64,000 bases of DNA from the NCBI RefSeq assembly GCF_022788655.1, contig NZ_CP084951.1, positions 2,976,001 to 3,040,000 on the forward strand. The letters are read 5' to 3'. Origin of the DNA: Sulfitobacter indolifex. GTDB taxonomy: Bacteria > Pseudomonadota > Alphaproteobacteria > Rhodobacterales > Rhodobacteraceae. The position numbers and the translations under genes were made by a program. This document shows positions 17,665 to 27,028 of this stretch, piece by piece (the stretch's first letter is position 1; every line of letters begins with the position of its first letter). The notes beneath the pieces were generated by a model. That model was given only the letters and a program-made list of their open reading frames with translations, was not told the origin of the DNA and did no database searches.

Positions 17665-20600
17665 TCACGCCACCAGCGTTTCCGCTTTCTTCAAGTCAAC
17701 AGAGACCAATTGGCTTACGCCCTGCTCCCCCATGGTGACCCCAAAGAGCCGATCCATCCGCGCCATCGTCACCGCATGGTGTGTGATGATTAGGAATCGC
17801 GTATCGGTCTGACGGCACATCTCATCCAGCAGGTCGCAGAACCTGGTCACATTTGCGTCATCGAGTGGCGCGTCGACCTCGTCCAACACACAAATCGGTG
17901 CCGGGTTGGCCAAGAACACGGCAAAGATCAGTGCCATTGCGGTCAGGGTTTGCTCCCCGCCTGAAAGCAGGCTCAACGTGCTGAGCTTTTTGCCCGGTGG
18001 CTGGCACATGATCTCGAGCCCGGCTTCCAACGGATCATCGCTTTCGACCATCACAAGGTTCGCTTCGCCGCCGCCAAAGAGATGGGTGAACAGCATCGAG
18101 AAATTCGCGTTCACCTGCTCAAAGGCCGTCAGCAGCCGTTCCCGCCCTTCGCGGTTAAGACCGGCAATGCCACTGCGCAGTGTCTTGATCGCCTCTTCCA
18201 AATCGGCCTTTTCGGTCAGAAGCGCGTCGTGCTCCTCGCGGACCTCCTTGGCGTCATCCTCAGCGCGCAGGTTCACCGCTCCCAAGGAATCCCGCTGGCG
18301 TTTGTAGCGGTTCACGTCCTCTTCCAAGGTTTCGGCGCGCGGTATCTCGTCTGCTTCGATATTGAGCGTAGCGCGCAGCGCATCAGCCGTAACTTGCCGT
18401 TCGTCCTGAATGCGCTCGGCGGTGTGCGAGACGGTCTCGCGGGCGGCGTCACTGCGGGCTTCGGCCCGCGCGCGGGCTTCGCGCGCGTCAGAGGCCTGCC
18501 GTTCGGCATCCCGTTCGGCATCTGTGGCTGCCTTCAGTGCCGTTTCTGCAGCAGACAACGTTTCCGTCGCAAGCGCCCGACGCGCTTCGGCAGCGGTGAT
18601 CGCACCAGTCAATTCTTCACGTTTGGCCGCGATCTCTGCAGGCGCGGCGCTGGCATCGGCCAACTCCACCTCGGACGCGGTCTTGCGCTCGATCAGTTCA
18701 GCAGTCCGTTTGCCCGCCGTTTCCAAGCGATTCCGCCAATTGCTGACTTCCTTCGTCACGTCCTGCGCGCGGCGGGTGCGCGCTTCGCCTTCGCGGCGCA
18801 GTTCATCATGAGCCGAGCGACGCGACATCATGGTGATCCGCGACGCCTCGACCGTCATACGAATGTCCTCAACCTGCGCGCGCGCCGCTGAAAGGTCGTC
18901 CAGCCCCTCGCGCGTGCGCTCGGCCTCCTGCACCTCCGCGCGGGCGGCTATCGCAGCCTCTTCGTGGCGCTTTACCGCAAGCCCAAGGGATTCCAATCGG
19001 CTCTCGGCAAGGTTTCGATCAGCTTCCGCCCGGCTCAGCGCGCGGCCCGCATCCGCAACCAGACGGTCCGCGTCGCGCCGCGCTTCGCGGGCACGTTTAT
19101 CCGCGTCTGCCTGCTCGGCCAATTGGCGTTGCAATGTTTCATGCGCAGCCCGTGCGCCATCGGCGCGCTGGCTTGCTTGCTCCAGCGCTTGCTTCAATAC
19201 TTCCAACCGGTTCAGCTGTTGCAAACGCAGCGCTGCAGCCGAAGGCGCGTCCTCAGCCCAAGCGCGAAAGCCGTCCCAACGCCACAGATCACCCTCGGGT
19301 GAGACCAGCCGCTGCCCCGGCAACAACTGCGCCTGAAGCCGCGTACCCGCGTCCGGATCGACCAGCCCGATCTGGCTCATGCGGCGCTCAAGCACCTCAG
19401 GGACCGAGACATGCTGCGTCAGCGGCGTCACCCCCCCAGGCAGGGGTTGCGCCTCCAGGTACCCCGGGAGTACCGACCAGCCCGACGGACCATCTGCATC
19501 AACCTCAGGGGCCCGCAGATCGTCTGCCAAGGCTGCGCCAAGTGCCTTTTCAAACCCGTGTTCAACCTGCAACCGGTCGAGGATTTGCCCGCCCTCAGCC
19601 GTGTCACGCTCAACCAGCTTCGCCAGCGCCGCGGCTTCGGCGCGCAGGGCATTGGTTTCGCCTTCGGCCTCAGATCGCTCCGCGCGGGCGTCGGCTTCGC
19701 GCGATTGGGTATCAGCACGCGTTTCTTCGGCGGCCAAGAGGGCCGCATCGGCAGCGGCAGCGGCAGTGACAGCGGCGGCTTCGGCCTGCTGCGCCTCTGC
19801 AAAGTCCACACCGGCTTTGTCGAGCGTCGCTTGGCTTTGCGCCACGGCATCACGGGCCTTGCGGGCTTCGGCCTCTGACTTCTCCAGCGTTTTGCGGCTG
19901 TCCTGAAGCAGACGCTCTGCCGAGCTATGACGCGCGGCCAGACGGGCGACGTCCTCTGTATGTTGGCTCAGATCCCCTTCGCGGGCCTGAAGCACCTCAG
20001 CCGCTTCACGCGCAGCCTCAGCGGCTGCATCAAGCGCGCTGTCATGACCCTCGCCCGCAGCGGCCAATTCCTGCGCCTCGCGCTCAAGGCGCTCGATCGT
20101 TTCCTCGGCATCGCGGTTCAACCCACCTTCGCGTTCAATATCGCGCGCGAGCTGAGTGATGCGGCCGGTCAGGGTCTCAATCAACGCGGCAGCGCGCGCC
20201 TCTTGATCGCTCAGTGTGTCGCGTTGCGTGGCGAGCCGTTGCAGTACGGCGGCAGAGATCGCCTCTTCTTCGCGCAGCGCGGGCAAAACGGCTTCCGCCT
20301 CCTCGCGCCCCTTGGCCATCCGGCGCACCTGCGCCTCGGCCTCGGCTGCCGACGTAACGCGGGCACGCAGTTCGTCTTCTGCTTTGCCTCGGGCCTCATC
20401 CGCCTCGCGCCAGCGGCGATACAGCAGCAGACCCTCAGCGTGGCGCAGCGCCTCGCCAATCTCGCGATACCGCGCGGCGTGACGGGCTTGGCGGGCCAGC
20501 GTCGCGAGTTGCGAAGCCAACTGTTCGATCACATCATCGACGCGGGCGAGATTTTGCTCTGCGCCGTTCAGCTTAAGTTCCGCCTCATGACGCCGCTGGT

Positions 20601-21120
20601 AAAGCCCGGAAATCCCGGCAGCTTCTTCCAGAATGCGCCGACGGCTCTTTGGCTTGGCGTTAATCAGCTCAGCAATTTGCCCCTGCCGCACCAACGCCGG
20701 GCTATGGGCGCCCGTCGACGCATCGGCGAAAAGCATTTGCACATCGCGGGCGCGCACGTCTTTGCCGTTCACCTTATAGGCGCTGCCCACATCGCGGGTG
20801 ATGCGGCGCACGATCTCTAGCGCGTCCTGCTCGTTAAAGCCCGCAGGCGCCAACCGGTCACTGTTATCAAGGTGCAACGAGACTTCGGCAAAGTTGCGCG
20901 CAGGGCGCGAGGCGGCCCCGGCAAAGATCACATCTTCCATGCCCCCGCCGCGCATCGCAGTTGGGCGGTTTTCACCCATGACCCACCGCAGCGCTTCGAG
21001 GAGGTTGGATTTACCGCAGCCGTTTGGCCCCACGACCCCGGTCAGCCCGTCTGAAATGACGAGGTCTGTGGGGTCCACGAAGCTTTTGAAGCCGGTCAGT
21101 CTGAGTTTGGAAAAGCGCAA
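17665..21120 (-). CDS. smc: Chromosome segregation protein SMC
   Basis: A 1151-residue SMC, the ATPase arm of the condensin-like complex that organises and segregates chromosomes. The Walker A motif GPNGCGKSN is at residues 31-39. Two long coiled coils rich in Ala, Glu, Arg and Asp flank a hinge (about residues 500-640, with GWSVLPGYLEAQPLPGG). The C-terminal head carries the ABC signature LSGGEQTL and the Walker B segment CVLDEVDAPLDDANV. Length fits alphaproteobacterial SMC. No scpA or scpB lies in the window. The 181 bases upstream hold no other gene. Confidence 0.96.
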   Translation of the reverse strand: MRFSKLRLTGFKSFVDPTDLVISDGLTGVVGPNGCGKSNLLEALRWVMGENRPTAMRGGGMEDVIFAGAASRPARNFAEVSLHLDNSDRLAPAGFNEQDALEIVRRITRDVGSAYKVNGKDVRARDVQMLFADASTGAHSPALVRQGQIAELINAKPKSRRRILEEAAGISGLYQRRHEAELKLNGAEQNLARVDDVIEQLASQLATLARQARHAARYREIGEALRHAEGLLLYRRWREADEARGKAEDELRARVTSAAEAEAQVRRMAKGREEAEAVLPALREEEAISAAVLQRLATQRDTLSDQEARAAALIETLTGRITQLARDIEREGGLNRDAEETIERLEREAQELAAAGEGHDSALDAAAEAAREAAEVLQAREGDLSQHTEDVARLAARHSSAERLLQDSRKTLEKSEAEARKARDAVAQSQATLDKAGVDFAEAQQAEAAAVTAAAAADAALLAAEETRADTQSREADARAERSEAEGETNALRAEAAALAKLVERDTAEGGQILDRLQVEHGFEKALGAALADDLRAPEVDADGPSGWSVLPGYLEAQPLPGGVTPLTQHVSVPEVLERRMSQIGLVDPDAGTRLQAQLLPGQRLVSPEGDLWRWDGFRAWAEDAPSAAALRLQQLNRLEVLKQALEQASQRADGARAAHETLQRQLAEQADADKRAREARRDADRLVADAGRALSRAEADRNLAESRLESLGLAVKRHEEAAIAARAEVQEAERTREGLDDLSAARAQVEDIRMTVEASRITMMSRRSAHDELRREGEARTRRAQDVTKEVSNWRNRLETAGKRTAELIERKTASEVELADASAAPAEIAAKREELTGAITAAEARRALATETLSAAETALKAATDAERDAERQASDAREARARAEARSDAARETVSHTAERIQDERQVTADALRATLNIEADEIPRAETLEEDVNRYKRQRDSLGAVNLRAEDDAKEVREEHDALLTEKADLEEAIKTLRSGIAGLNREGRERLLTAFEQVNANFSMLFTHLFGGGEANLVMVESDDPLEAGLEIMCQPPGKKLSTLSLLSGGEQTLTAMALIFAVFLANPAPICVLDEVDAPLDDANVTRFCDLLDEMCRQTDTRFLIITHHAVTMARMDRLFGVTMGEQGVSQLVSVDLKKAETLVA

Positions 21121-21301
21121 GTTAGCCCTGCCGTGATTGATTCTTACCTGAGCGGCGAACTTGCCGTTTTGGGAGGGTCCGAGTCAATCAAAAGCCCCAA
21201 GGGAAGGGGGGCGATGAGCGGTTATCCACAATATATTGTCGCCAATGGTGGAATCATCTTTCAGCGAACCAACCGAGGTGGCCAGTCCTGCGCTGGAGGT
21301 G

Positions 21302-21592
21302 CTAATCGCAGTCCAACACACCGAGCGCCAGCGCTTGATCGCCCAGCACCTCTTTCACCTGACAGCCGCTCGCTTGTGCCATCGCGCGTCCCGCCCTCTC
21401 CCGGATTGGGCCAAAGCGGGGGGCGTATTGGGTGTTCACGCGCACCGCCTCCGCACGCTCCCCGCGTACTCGCACGTCAAAGACCGAGCCATCCACGGTG
21501 ATACGCTGGGCCGGTAAATCCCGAAATTCCCGACTGGGGGCCGTACAGGCCGAAAGGCCGACCGATATTGCGAGGATGAGTAACAAGCGCAT
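21302..21592 (-). CDS. Small predicted lipoprotein of unknown function
   Basis: A 96-residue protein starting MRLLLILAISVGLSAC. The lipobox LSAC with Cys at residue 16 marks it as a secreted lipoprotein. The mature part has a basic region (FDVRVRGERAEAVRVNTQYAPRFGP) and two Cys near the C-terminus (GCQVKEV and LDCD) that could form a disulfide. It is not recognised as a named family. It lies downstream of the atp operon terminator and upstream of smc in the same direction, so it is probably a separate unit. Confidence 0.6.
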   Translation of the reverse strand: MRLLLILAISVGLSACTAPSREFRDLPAQRITVDGSVFDVRVRGERAEAVRVNTQYAPRFGPIRERAGRAMAQASGCQVKEVLGDQALALGVLDCD

Positions 21593-21640
21593 GGCCTTAG
21601 CCTGCAGCGGCTGAATTAACAAAAGCCTAAAGCAAAAGAA

Positions 21641-21667
21641 AAAGCCCCGGCGAAACCGGGGCTTTCT
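21641..21667 (-). terminator. Terminator of the F0 ATP synthase operon
   Basis: Read on the reverse strand, AAAGCCCCGG pairs with CCGGGGCTTT around TTTCG, followed by a T-rich stretch (TTTCTTTTG). It lies 20 bases after the atpF stop. Confidence 0.85.
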
Positions 21668-21687
21668 AAATTTCAAAGTAACGCAGC

Positions 21688-22260
21688 TTAGTGCAGTTTG
21701 GCTTCGACTTGGGCGATGCCGTCGTCGATCAGCTTGTTACCCTGTGCGGCGGTCATCTGTTTGGCGATCACGTCGCGGGCAGCGGCCACAGCGATGGTCA
21801 CAGCTTGGTCACGAACTTCCTTCACAGCAGCGGCCTCGGCCGAGCTGATCTGGTCTTTCGCCGCAGCCATGCGACGATCAAGCGACTTGGCCATATCCGC
21901 CCGCGCCTGTTCGGCAGCAAGACGGGCATCTTCCTTGGCGGAAGACACGATGCGGTCCGCTTGGTCCTGCACCTCTTTATGCTTGCGCTCGTAAGAGGCC
22001 AGCAGAGTTTGCGCTTCTTCACGCAAGGCGCGGGCTTCTTCCAGCTCGGTCTTGATGCCATCGGCACGTTTGTCGAGCATGCCGATCAGCAGCGTTGGTA
22101 CCTTGAAATAAATCAGGATACCGATGAACAGCAAGAAGGCCAGCAACACGATGAAGTCGGTGTTGCGCAGCGAGAAGAACGGCCCCGTGGCGGCAAACGC
22201 TGGCGATGCCGCAAGACCGGCGAGCAGGGTCGAAAGTGTTAGGCGCATGGATTTGGTCAT
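21688..22260 (-). CDS. atpF: ATP synthase F0 subunit b
   Basis: A 190-residue subunit b of the peripheral stalk. One membrane helix (about residues 36-53, FIVLLAFLLFIGILIYFKV) is followed by a long charged coiled coil (about 60-165). Unusually for E. coli-like b subunits, the protein begins with a signal-peptide-like segment (MRLTLSTLLAGLAASPAFA) ending at an AFA-A site before the GPFFSLRNTDF motif. From memory the same layout occurs in Paracoccus and Rhodobacter. It is the last gene of the F0 operon, three bases after the b' gene. Confidence 0.92.
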   Translation of the reverse strand: MTKSMRLTLSTLLAGLAASPAFAATGPFFSLRNTDFIVLLAFLLFIGILIYFKVPTLLIGMLDKRADGIKTELEEARALREEAQTLLASYERKHKEVQDQADRIVSSAKEDARLAAEQARADMAKSLDRRMAAAKDQISSAEAAAVKEVRDQAVTIAVAAARDVIAKQMTAAQGNKLIDDGIAQVEAKLH

Positions 22261-22263
22261 GGC

Positions 22264-22821
22264 TTATCCTTTCATCCGCGCATCAACGGCGGCATCAACA
22301 GTGGTTGCATCTGCCGTGCCACCCAGAGCGGCGACGAGAGCTTCTGCGGTATCCTTGGCAACGGCTTGTACGTTGACCATGGCGCTCGCACGAATTTCGG
22401 CGATGGCTTTTTCCGATTCTGCCACCTGAGCGGCAATTTCGGCATCGGCCTTGGCCATTTCGATATCCAGATCAGCCTGCATGTCCGCTTTGGCTTGGGC
22501 CACGATCTGCTGTGCCTCGGCACGGGCGTCGATCAGGGCTTGGTCATAGGCGGCTTCGGCTTCCTGCGCCTTGACCTTCAGGTCTTCGGCGGCAGCGATG
22601 TCATTGGTGATGGTCCCTTGGCGTTCAGCCAAAACCGCACCGATACGGGGCAGAGCCACGCGCGACAGGATGAAGTAAGTCGCGATCAGTGCCAGGATCA
22701 GCCAGAAAATCTGGTTGCCCCAGTGATCAAAGTTCAGCTGCGGCATGCCCGGCGTTTCGGCGGCATGGGTCACAATGCCGGTCGCGTCGGCCAGCCCGTC
22801 GCTGGTTGTTTCAGTTGCCAT
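22264..22821 (-). CDS. ATP synthase F0 subunit b'
   Basis: A 185-residue b' subunit, the partner of b in the heterodimeric peripheral stalk of photosynthetic and related alphaproteobacterial ATP synthases. A single membrane segment (about residues 35-53, [21 protein letters not shown]) is preceded by a polar N-terminus and followed by an Ala/Asp/Glu/Gln-rich coiled coil, more acidic than subunit b. It lies between atpE and atpF, the usual order in Rhodobacterales. Confidence 0.92.
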   Translation of the reverse strand: MATETTSDGLADATGIVTHAAETPGMPQLNFDHWGNQIFWLILALIATYFILSRVALPRIGAVLAERQGTITNDIAAAEDLKVKAQEAEAAYDQALIDARAEAQQIVAQAKADMQADLDIEMAKADAEIAAQVAESEKAIAEIRASAMVNVQAVAKDTAEALVAALGGTADATTVDAAVDARMKG

Positions 22822-22911
22822 CGTGGCTTCTCCTTGGAAACTTTGCCGTTACAGTCGGGCAGACACGGCAATGCGCGCCTGCCCGCTCGTAAGGAATGCA
22901 GTTCCGGAAGC

Positions 22912-23136
22912 TTAGACGGCGAACATCAGCAGCAGAGCGACGAGGAACGAGAAGATCCCCAGAGCTTCTGCGAAAGCGATGCCGATGAACAGGGTCGCTG
23001 TCTGGCTTGCGGCTGCCGACGGGTTGCGCAGTGCGCCGGACAGGAAGTTGGCGGCAACGTTGCCGACACCCAGGGCTGCGATGCCCGTGCCGAGACCTGC
23101 AATGCCTGCGCCGATATGTGCGAGTTGACCTTCCAT
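22912..23136 (-). CDS. atpE: ATP synthase F0 subunit c
   Basis: A 74-residue proteolipid forming the rotary ring. Two membrane helices (about residues 8-36 and 46-74) are joined by the polar loop SGALRNPS with the conserved Arg-Asn-Pro. The proton-binding carboxylate is Glu57 (FAEALGIF). The first helix has the GxGxG-type packing motif ([17 protein letters not shown]). Glu rather than Asp is usual in alphaproteobacteria. The motifs do not suggest a sodium type, because no Gln/Ser/Thr ligand set is obvious. Confidence 0.96.
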   Translation of the reverse strand: MEGQLAHIGAGIAGLGTGIAALGVGNVAANFLSGALRNPSAAASQTATLFIGIAFAEALGIFSFLVALLLMFAV

Positions 23137-23200
23137 GGGGGTATCTCCTTACGATTGGAAGTTAAAACGTTGGCGAAATATTCCGCCGTTGTTGGGGTTG

Positions 23201-23962
23201 TTAGTGTGCGGGGTGCAGCGCGTCTTTAAGGTACACGCATGTCAGGATGGTAAAGACATAGGCCTGGATAAAGGCCACCAGCACTTCGAGACCGTACATC
23301 GCGGTAATCGCGAGCACCGACACCGGAGAGATCACAGCGATGGCTGCGAAACCGGCGAAAACTTTGATAACCGCGTGGCCCGCCATGACGTTACCCGCCA
23401 GACGAATGGAGTGGCTAACCGGGCGTACGAAGTAGCTGATCAATTCGATGATCGCCAGCACCGGGCGCAGGGCCAGCGGCGCGGAAGACACCCAGAAAAG
23501 GCTCAGGAACGCAGCGCCATTTTTGACAAAGCCAACCACGGTTACGGTAATGAACACTGCCAGCGCCAGCACCACAGTCACCGAGAAATGCGCCGTGGGT
23601 GTGAAGGCCGTGGGGATCAGGCCGAGGAAGTTGGCCATCACGATGAACATGAACAGGGTCATGATATAGGGGAAGAACTTCAGCCCTTCTTTACCGCAGA
23701 TGTCCTCGACCATCTTGTAGATGAAGCCGTAAGCCAGCTCAGCAACCGATTGCATCCGGCCCGGCACGACAGAGCGGCGTGCGCTGCCCAGCACCAGCAA
23801 AGCGAAAGTCGCGAGAACCGCCAGCGCCATCCAGAAGGTGGCATTGGTGATGGTGTACCAAGCAACGGAAGCGCCATCGCCAAAGAGTGGCGATACGATG
23901 AACTGGTCCATCGGGTGGAATTCCAGACCGCCTGTTTCAGCGCCTTGTATCTCTGTTGCCAT
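23201..23962 (-). CDS. atpB: ATP synthase F0 subunit a
   Basis: A 253-residue proton-channel subunit with about six hydrophobic segments. The essential Arg is Arg187 in [14 protein letters not shown], and the last helices contain the conserved [17 protein letters not shown] block. It carries protons to and from the c ring. It follows atpI by one base. The F1 genes are not in this window, in line with the split F0/F1 operons of this group. Confidence 0.96.
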   Translation of the reverse strand: MATEIQGAETGGLEFHPMDQFIVSPLFGDGASVAWYTITNATFWMALAVLATFALLVLGSARRSVVPGRMQSVAELAYGFIYKMVEDICGKEGLKFFPYIMTLFMFIVMANFLGLIPTAFTPTAHFSVTVVLALAVFITVTVVGFVKNGAAFLSLFWVSSAPLALRPVLAIIELISYFVRPVSHSIRLAGNVMAGHAVIKVFAGFAAIAVISPVSVLAITAMYGLEVLVAFIQAYVFTILTCVYLKDALHPAH

Positions 23963-23963
23963 T

Positions 23964-24314
23964 TCAGGCTCCCTCGTCCTTGCCCGAATGGGGCGTATCC
24001 TGTTCGGCCAATTCGGCCTGTTGTTTGTCCTGGATTTCCTTAGCGGTGCGGAGCATCGTCTTCACCCCCGCCGCAAGGCCCAGCATTACAAAAAGCACCA
24101 TGAAGATGGGCAGCGTGCCAAACAGCACATCAAGCCCGTATCCGATGCCGAAACCGATCCCAAGACCGGCCACAAGTTCGATCACCATCCGCCATGCCAT
24201 ATTGGCCTGAGAATAATGCTCATCCGCTCGGGGCTTGGGTGCGCCGCGTTGTTTCGCAGCTGCCAGTTTGGCCTCAAGCTGCTCCATCTGCTGCCGTTGG
24301 TCCGGGCTGGTCAC
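23964..24314 (-). CDS. atpI: ATP synthase assembly protein AtpI
   Basis: A 116-residue AtpI. A charged N-terminal helix ([19 protein letters not shown]) precedes two membrane segments (about residues 48-66 and 70-92) containing the family signature [17 protein letters not shown]. AtpI assists c-ring assembly or magnesium/calcium handling. The start is GTG at 24314, with only a weak ribosome site, which fits a low-expression first gene. It is the first gene of atpIBEXF. Confidence 0.9.
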   Translation of the reverse strand: MTSPDQRQQMEQLEAKLAAAKQRGAPKPRADEHYSQANMAWRMVIELVAGLGIGFGIGYGLDVLFGTLPIFMVLFVMLGLAAGVKTMLRTAKEIQDKQQAELAEQDTPHSGKDEGA

Positions 24315-24344
24315 ACCAAAATCCCCATCGGAATATCTGCTGCG

Positions 24345-24373
24345 GTGCTAATGTTAGGGCGGGTTAGAGTCAA
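24345..24373 (-). promoter_or_regulatory. Candidate promoter of the atpIBEXF operon
   Basis: On the reverse strand, TTGACT (24373-24368) and TAGCAC (24350-24345) are separated by 17 bases, about 30 bases before the atpI GTG. The -35 box is good and the -10 box is weak. This is an eye-only call. Confidence 0.35.
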
Positions 24374-24553
24374 CTGCGTTCGGCCATGCGAATAATGCTT
24401 ATATTTCATCAGCTTAAATTGATACCGCGCCTTCAAGGGCTGAAACACCGCGTCGAAATCCCAGCAAAAGCCCGCCCCGACCTTATTCAACCCAACGGTT
24501 AAGTTAGCGTCATGCTCGCTTTCCCACGCCCGCTCTCCGCGCTATGCAGGTGC

Positions 24554-24910
24554 ATGACCCAAGACCTAGATCAGGTATTTGCCGCCCTCGCCGACCCAAC
24601 CCGCCGCGCCATCCTAGCGATGCTGTTGGAGGACGATATGGCCGTGACGGATGTGGCCGAGCCTTTTGAGATGTCGCTTGCGGCAATCTCAAAACATCTG
24701 GGCGTGCTGACGGCAGCCAGGCTCATCAGTCAGGAAAAACGGGGGCGGGTGAAATGGTGCAAGCTGGAACCGGATGCGCTGCGAAATGCGTCGGTTTGGA
24801 TGCAGGGGTTCGGGCAATTCGAGCCGGTGAACCTAGATGCCTTCGAGCGATTTCTAGAAATCGAATTGCCTGATGCGGGCGAAGGCGCAGCGCGCTCAGG
24901 GTCAGAGTAG
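24554..24910 (+). CDS. ArsR-family transcriptional regulator
   Basis: A 118-residue winged-HTH repressor. LDQVFAALADPTRRAILAML is the typical ArsR/SmtB opening, and FEMSLAAISKHLGVLTAARLI is the recognition helix region. There is no CxC metal-binding pair in the alpha-3 helix, and the single Cys in VKWCKLEPDAL is also common in non-metal members that control growth or SRPBCC genes. The ligand is therefore unclear. The start at 24554 is preferred over an upstream ATG at 24512 because the latter adds an Arg/Pro-rich, unconserved extension. It is divergent from the atp operon. Confidence 0.85.
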   Translation: MTQDLDQVFAALADPTRRAILAMLLEDDMAVTDVAEPFEMSLAAISKHLGVLTAARLISQEKRGRVKWCKLEPDALRNASVWMQGFGQFEPVNLDAFERFLEIELPDAGEGAARSGSE

Positions 24911-24964
24911 AGTGATCCCCCCTTGCCACGAGGTAAATAAGACAAGGGGAGGATCAATCGACGA

Positions 24965-25042
24965 TCAGATGACGCCGAATGCAAAACGCAAAATAGCCAA
25001 TACCACTACGATCAACCCGATCAGGTAAATAATACTACGCAT
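24965..25042 (-). CDS. 25-residue single-span membrane protein
   Basis: A very short reverse-strand frame encoding MRSIIYLIGLIVVVLAILRFAFGVI: a basic residue after the start, then one hydrophobic helix, then a short end. AAGGA lies seven bases before the ATG, an excellent ribosome site, and from memory very similar micro-proteins beginning MRSIIYL occur in other alphaproteobacteria. Function is unknown; a role in stabilising a membrane complex is a guess. It lies alone between arsR (convergent) and the EamA gene, which points the same way 59 bases upstream. Confidence 0.6.
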   Translation of the reverse strand: MRSIIYLIGLIVVVLAILRFAFGVI

Positions 25043-25100
25043 GGTTGTGTCCTTCACTATGATTTCACGCCCCAACGCAGGATTGAGCACTCTGGTTCCA

Positions 25101-26027
25101 TTAATTCCACAACTTTTTGAATTTTTGTGATTTTTCCGCTCTATCTTCGCGCAGCAGCAGGTAAAGCGCCAGAATCGTCATCAGGACGCCTCCCCAAACC
25201 ATCCCGCCCGGAAGCGCATTGCCAAAGCCTAATTCCCACAGGATTACCCAGCTTGGCGTGAGGTAGGTATAGGCCATCACCTTGGCCGACGGCAGCCGCA
25301 ACGCTGCGAATTGCAGCAAGACCACCGTGGCCGCCGTGGCAAAGACCGCAACGTATAATATAGTGATCCAAACCAGGGGACGCAGCGCGCTCCAGTCCGT
25401 CGCGCGGATATCTTGCCACCCGTAGAGCGCCAGTAACACCGTGCCCGCCAGTAACGTGCCAAAAGTGAACATCACCGCGCTTTCGCCTCGGTTCAGCCTG
25501 CGCACCATCGGTGTATAGACTGCGTGACTGATGCAGCCGACGAAATAGATCGCCTCCCCGCGCCCAACATCGAACGACAAAAGCGCCGCGAGGTCGCCGC
25601 GAAAGATCACCCAAAGCGCCCCGGCCCCACCAATCGCCAGTGCCAGCGCCATGCGCGGGGTCATGATCTGCCGCATCAGCAGCCACGCAAACCCCGCCGC
25701 CATCACCGGGACGAGCGTAAAGACCGCCGCCGCAGCGACTGGTGGTGCGGTTTTCAGCCCCTCGAACATCAGCACGAAGTACAGGGTAAAGAGCGCCGCC
25801 AGCACGAAGTATCGCCAAGGCGCGGCAAATCCTGCGCGGCTGATATCGCCCCGCCCCCACGCCAGCACGCCAACCAGCAGCGTCGCTAAAGCAAACCGCA
25901 CTGTATTCAACGCCGTCGGGGTAATCTCATTCGCGACCTGCGCCCCGAGCGAGAATGAGCCAGCCACCAGCGCCGAGAAACATAGCATTGCCAAATGGCC
26001 CTGCGCAGACGCGCTCAGTCGGGGCAT
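25101..26027 (-). CDS. EamA/DMT-family transporter
   Basis: A 308-residue inner-membrane protein with about ten hydrophobic segments in two homologous EamA repeats (about residues 8-140 and 155-290). Family hallmarks are the GxQ/TxxxRF first-repeat motif (GAQVANEITPTALNTVRFAL) and LTPSWVILWELGFGNALP in the second. Drug/metabolite exporters of this type often export amino acids or related metabolites; the substrate is unknown. Its start overlaps the end of the LysR regulator gene by 13 bases, so the regulator probably controls it. Confidence 0.88.
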   Translation of the reverse strand: MPRLSASAQGHLAMLCFSALVAGSFSLGAQVANEITPTALNTVRFALATLLVGVLAWGRGDISRAGFAAPWRYFVLAALFTLYFVLMFEGLKTAPPVAAAAVFTLVPVMAAGFAWLLMRQIMTPRMALALAIGGAGALWVIFRGDLAALLSFDVGRGEAIYFVGCISHAVYTPMVRRLNRGESAVMFTFGTLLAGTVLLALYGWQDIRATDWSALRPLVWITILYVAVFATAATVVLLQFAALRLPSAKVMAYTYLTPSWVILWELGFGNALPGGMVWGGVLMTILALYLLLREDRAEKSQKFKKLWN

Positions 26028-26902
26028 GAGACAGCCTCCTCGGCATGTTCCTTTAGAAAGCGCAGCACCGCCTGCACCTTGCTGGTGCGGTGCAAATCAA
26101 CATGGGTCACAAGCCAAAGCGCACTACCCCAATCGGCGCGCGGCGCGTGGATTTCGACAAGCTCAGGGTCTGCGCGCCCCATCGCGGCAGGCAGACCGCC
26201 GATCCCTGCCCCGGCCCGCAATGCTGCTTCCATCGCGGCACCACTGGAACTGCGCCAAGTGATGCTTTCTTCGGGCACATTGGCCCAAAGCCATTGATGA
26301 TAAGGCGCGCGGCTGTCGCGGTTGTCTGCCGCGATGAAACGGTGCTTCGGATAATCCTCCGGCCCCTGCGGGATGCCGTATTGCGCCACGTAGTTTCGGC
26401 TGGCATAGGCCCCCACCGAAAGCTGCGAATAGGGTTGTACTACATTGTCAGGCTGGTCTGGCGCGGCCCCTGCGCGGACTGCCACATGCGCCTCGCCATA
26501 TTCCAACCGGAACAGACGATCCCCGATAAGATAGCGCACCACCAACTCAGGGTTCTGACGCTGGAACTCGGTCAAGAGCGGTGCGAGCCGTGGCGCCAGA
26601 AAATCAAGCGACGTGATAACCAATTCGCCCGAGACATCGCTGCCGCGTCCTTTGATCCGCCCGGCCAACTGGCTGAACTGATCATCCGTGGCCCGCGCCA
26701 CCCGCAACAGATCTTCGCCCGCCTCGGTCGCGGTATAGCCGCGCGCGTGGCGCTGAAACAACTTAACGCCAAGCCGCCCCTCCAAAGCATCGATATGGCG
26801 GATAACGGTAGCATGGTGCACGCCCAGCACCTCTGCCGCGCCGCTTACCGTCCCCATTTGCGCGACTTGATAGGCGGTTCTGATCTCGTCCCAATTGTCC
26901 AT
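26015..26902 (-). CDS. LysR-family transcriptional regulator
   Basis: A 295-residue LysR-type regulator. The HTH covers residues about 1-60 (MDNWDEIRTAYQVAQMGTVSG, then HHATVIRHIDALEGRLGVKLFQR), followed by the standard effector domain (LVITSLDFLAPRLAPLL). The start at 26902 is chosen because the 10-residue upstream extension is unlike the family. It is divergent from the azoreductase gene and co-directional with, and overlapping, the EamA exporter gene, so either or both may be targets. Confidence 0.9.
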   Translation of the reverse strand: MDNWDEIRTAYQVAQMGTVSGAAEVLGVHHATVIRHIDALEGRLGVKLFQRHARGYTATEAGEDLLRVARATDDQFSQLAGRIKGRGSDVSGELVITSLDFLAPRLAPLLTEFQRQNPELVVRYLIGDRLFRLEYGEAHVAVRAGAAPDQPDNVVQPYSQLSVGAYASRNYVAQYGIPQGPEDYPKHRFIAADNRDSRAPYHQWLWANVPEESITWRSSSGAAMEAALRAGAGIGGLPAAMGRADPELVEIHAPRADWGSALWLVTHVDLHRTSKVQAVLRFLKEHAEEAVSCPD

Positions 26903-27028
26903 TCGCTCACCCTGCCTTCCCGACCTGTGCATTTACGAACATGGTCACGTTCATCCTGGCAGTTGTGTTCGCGAGCACAATGGCCAATTCATTGTCATCA
27001 GATTTACATTGGAACAAGGACCAGCATC

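Noticed and set aside
26090..27028. N-terminal extension of the azoreductase frame across the LysR gene
   Set aside because: It is antisense to a clear LysR regulator, and the real start at 27029 has a ribosome site and family-like N-terminus.
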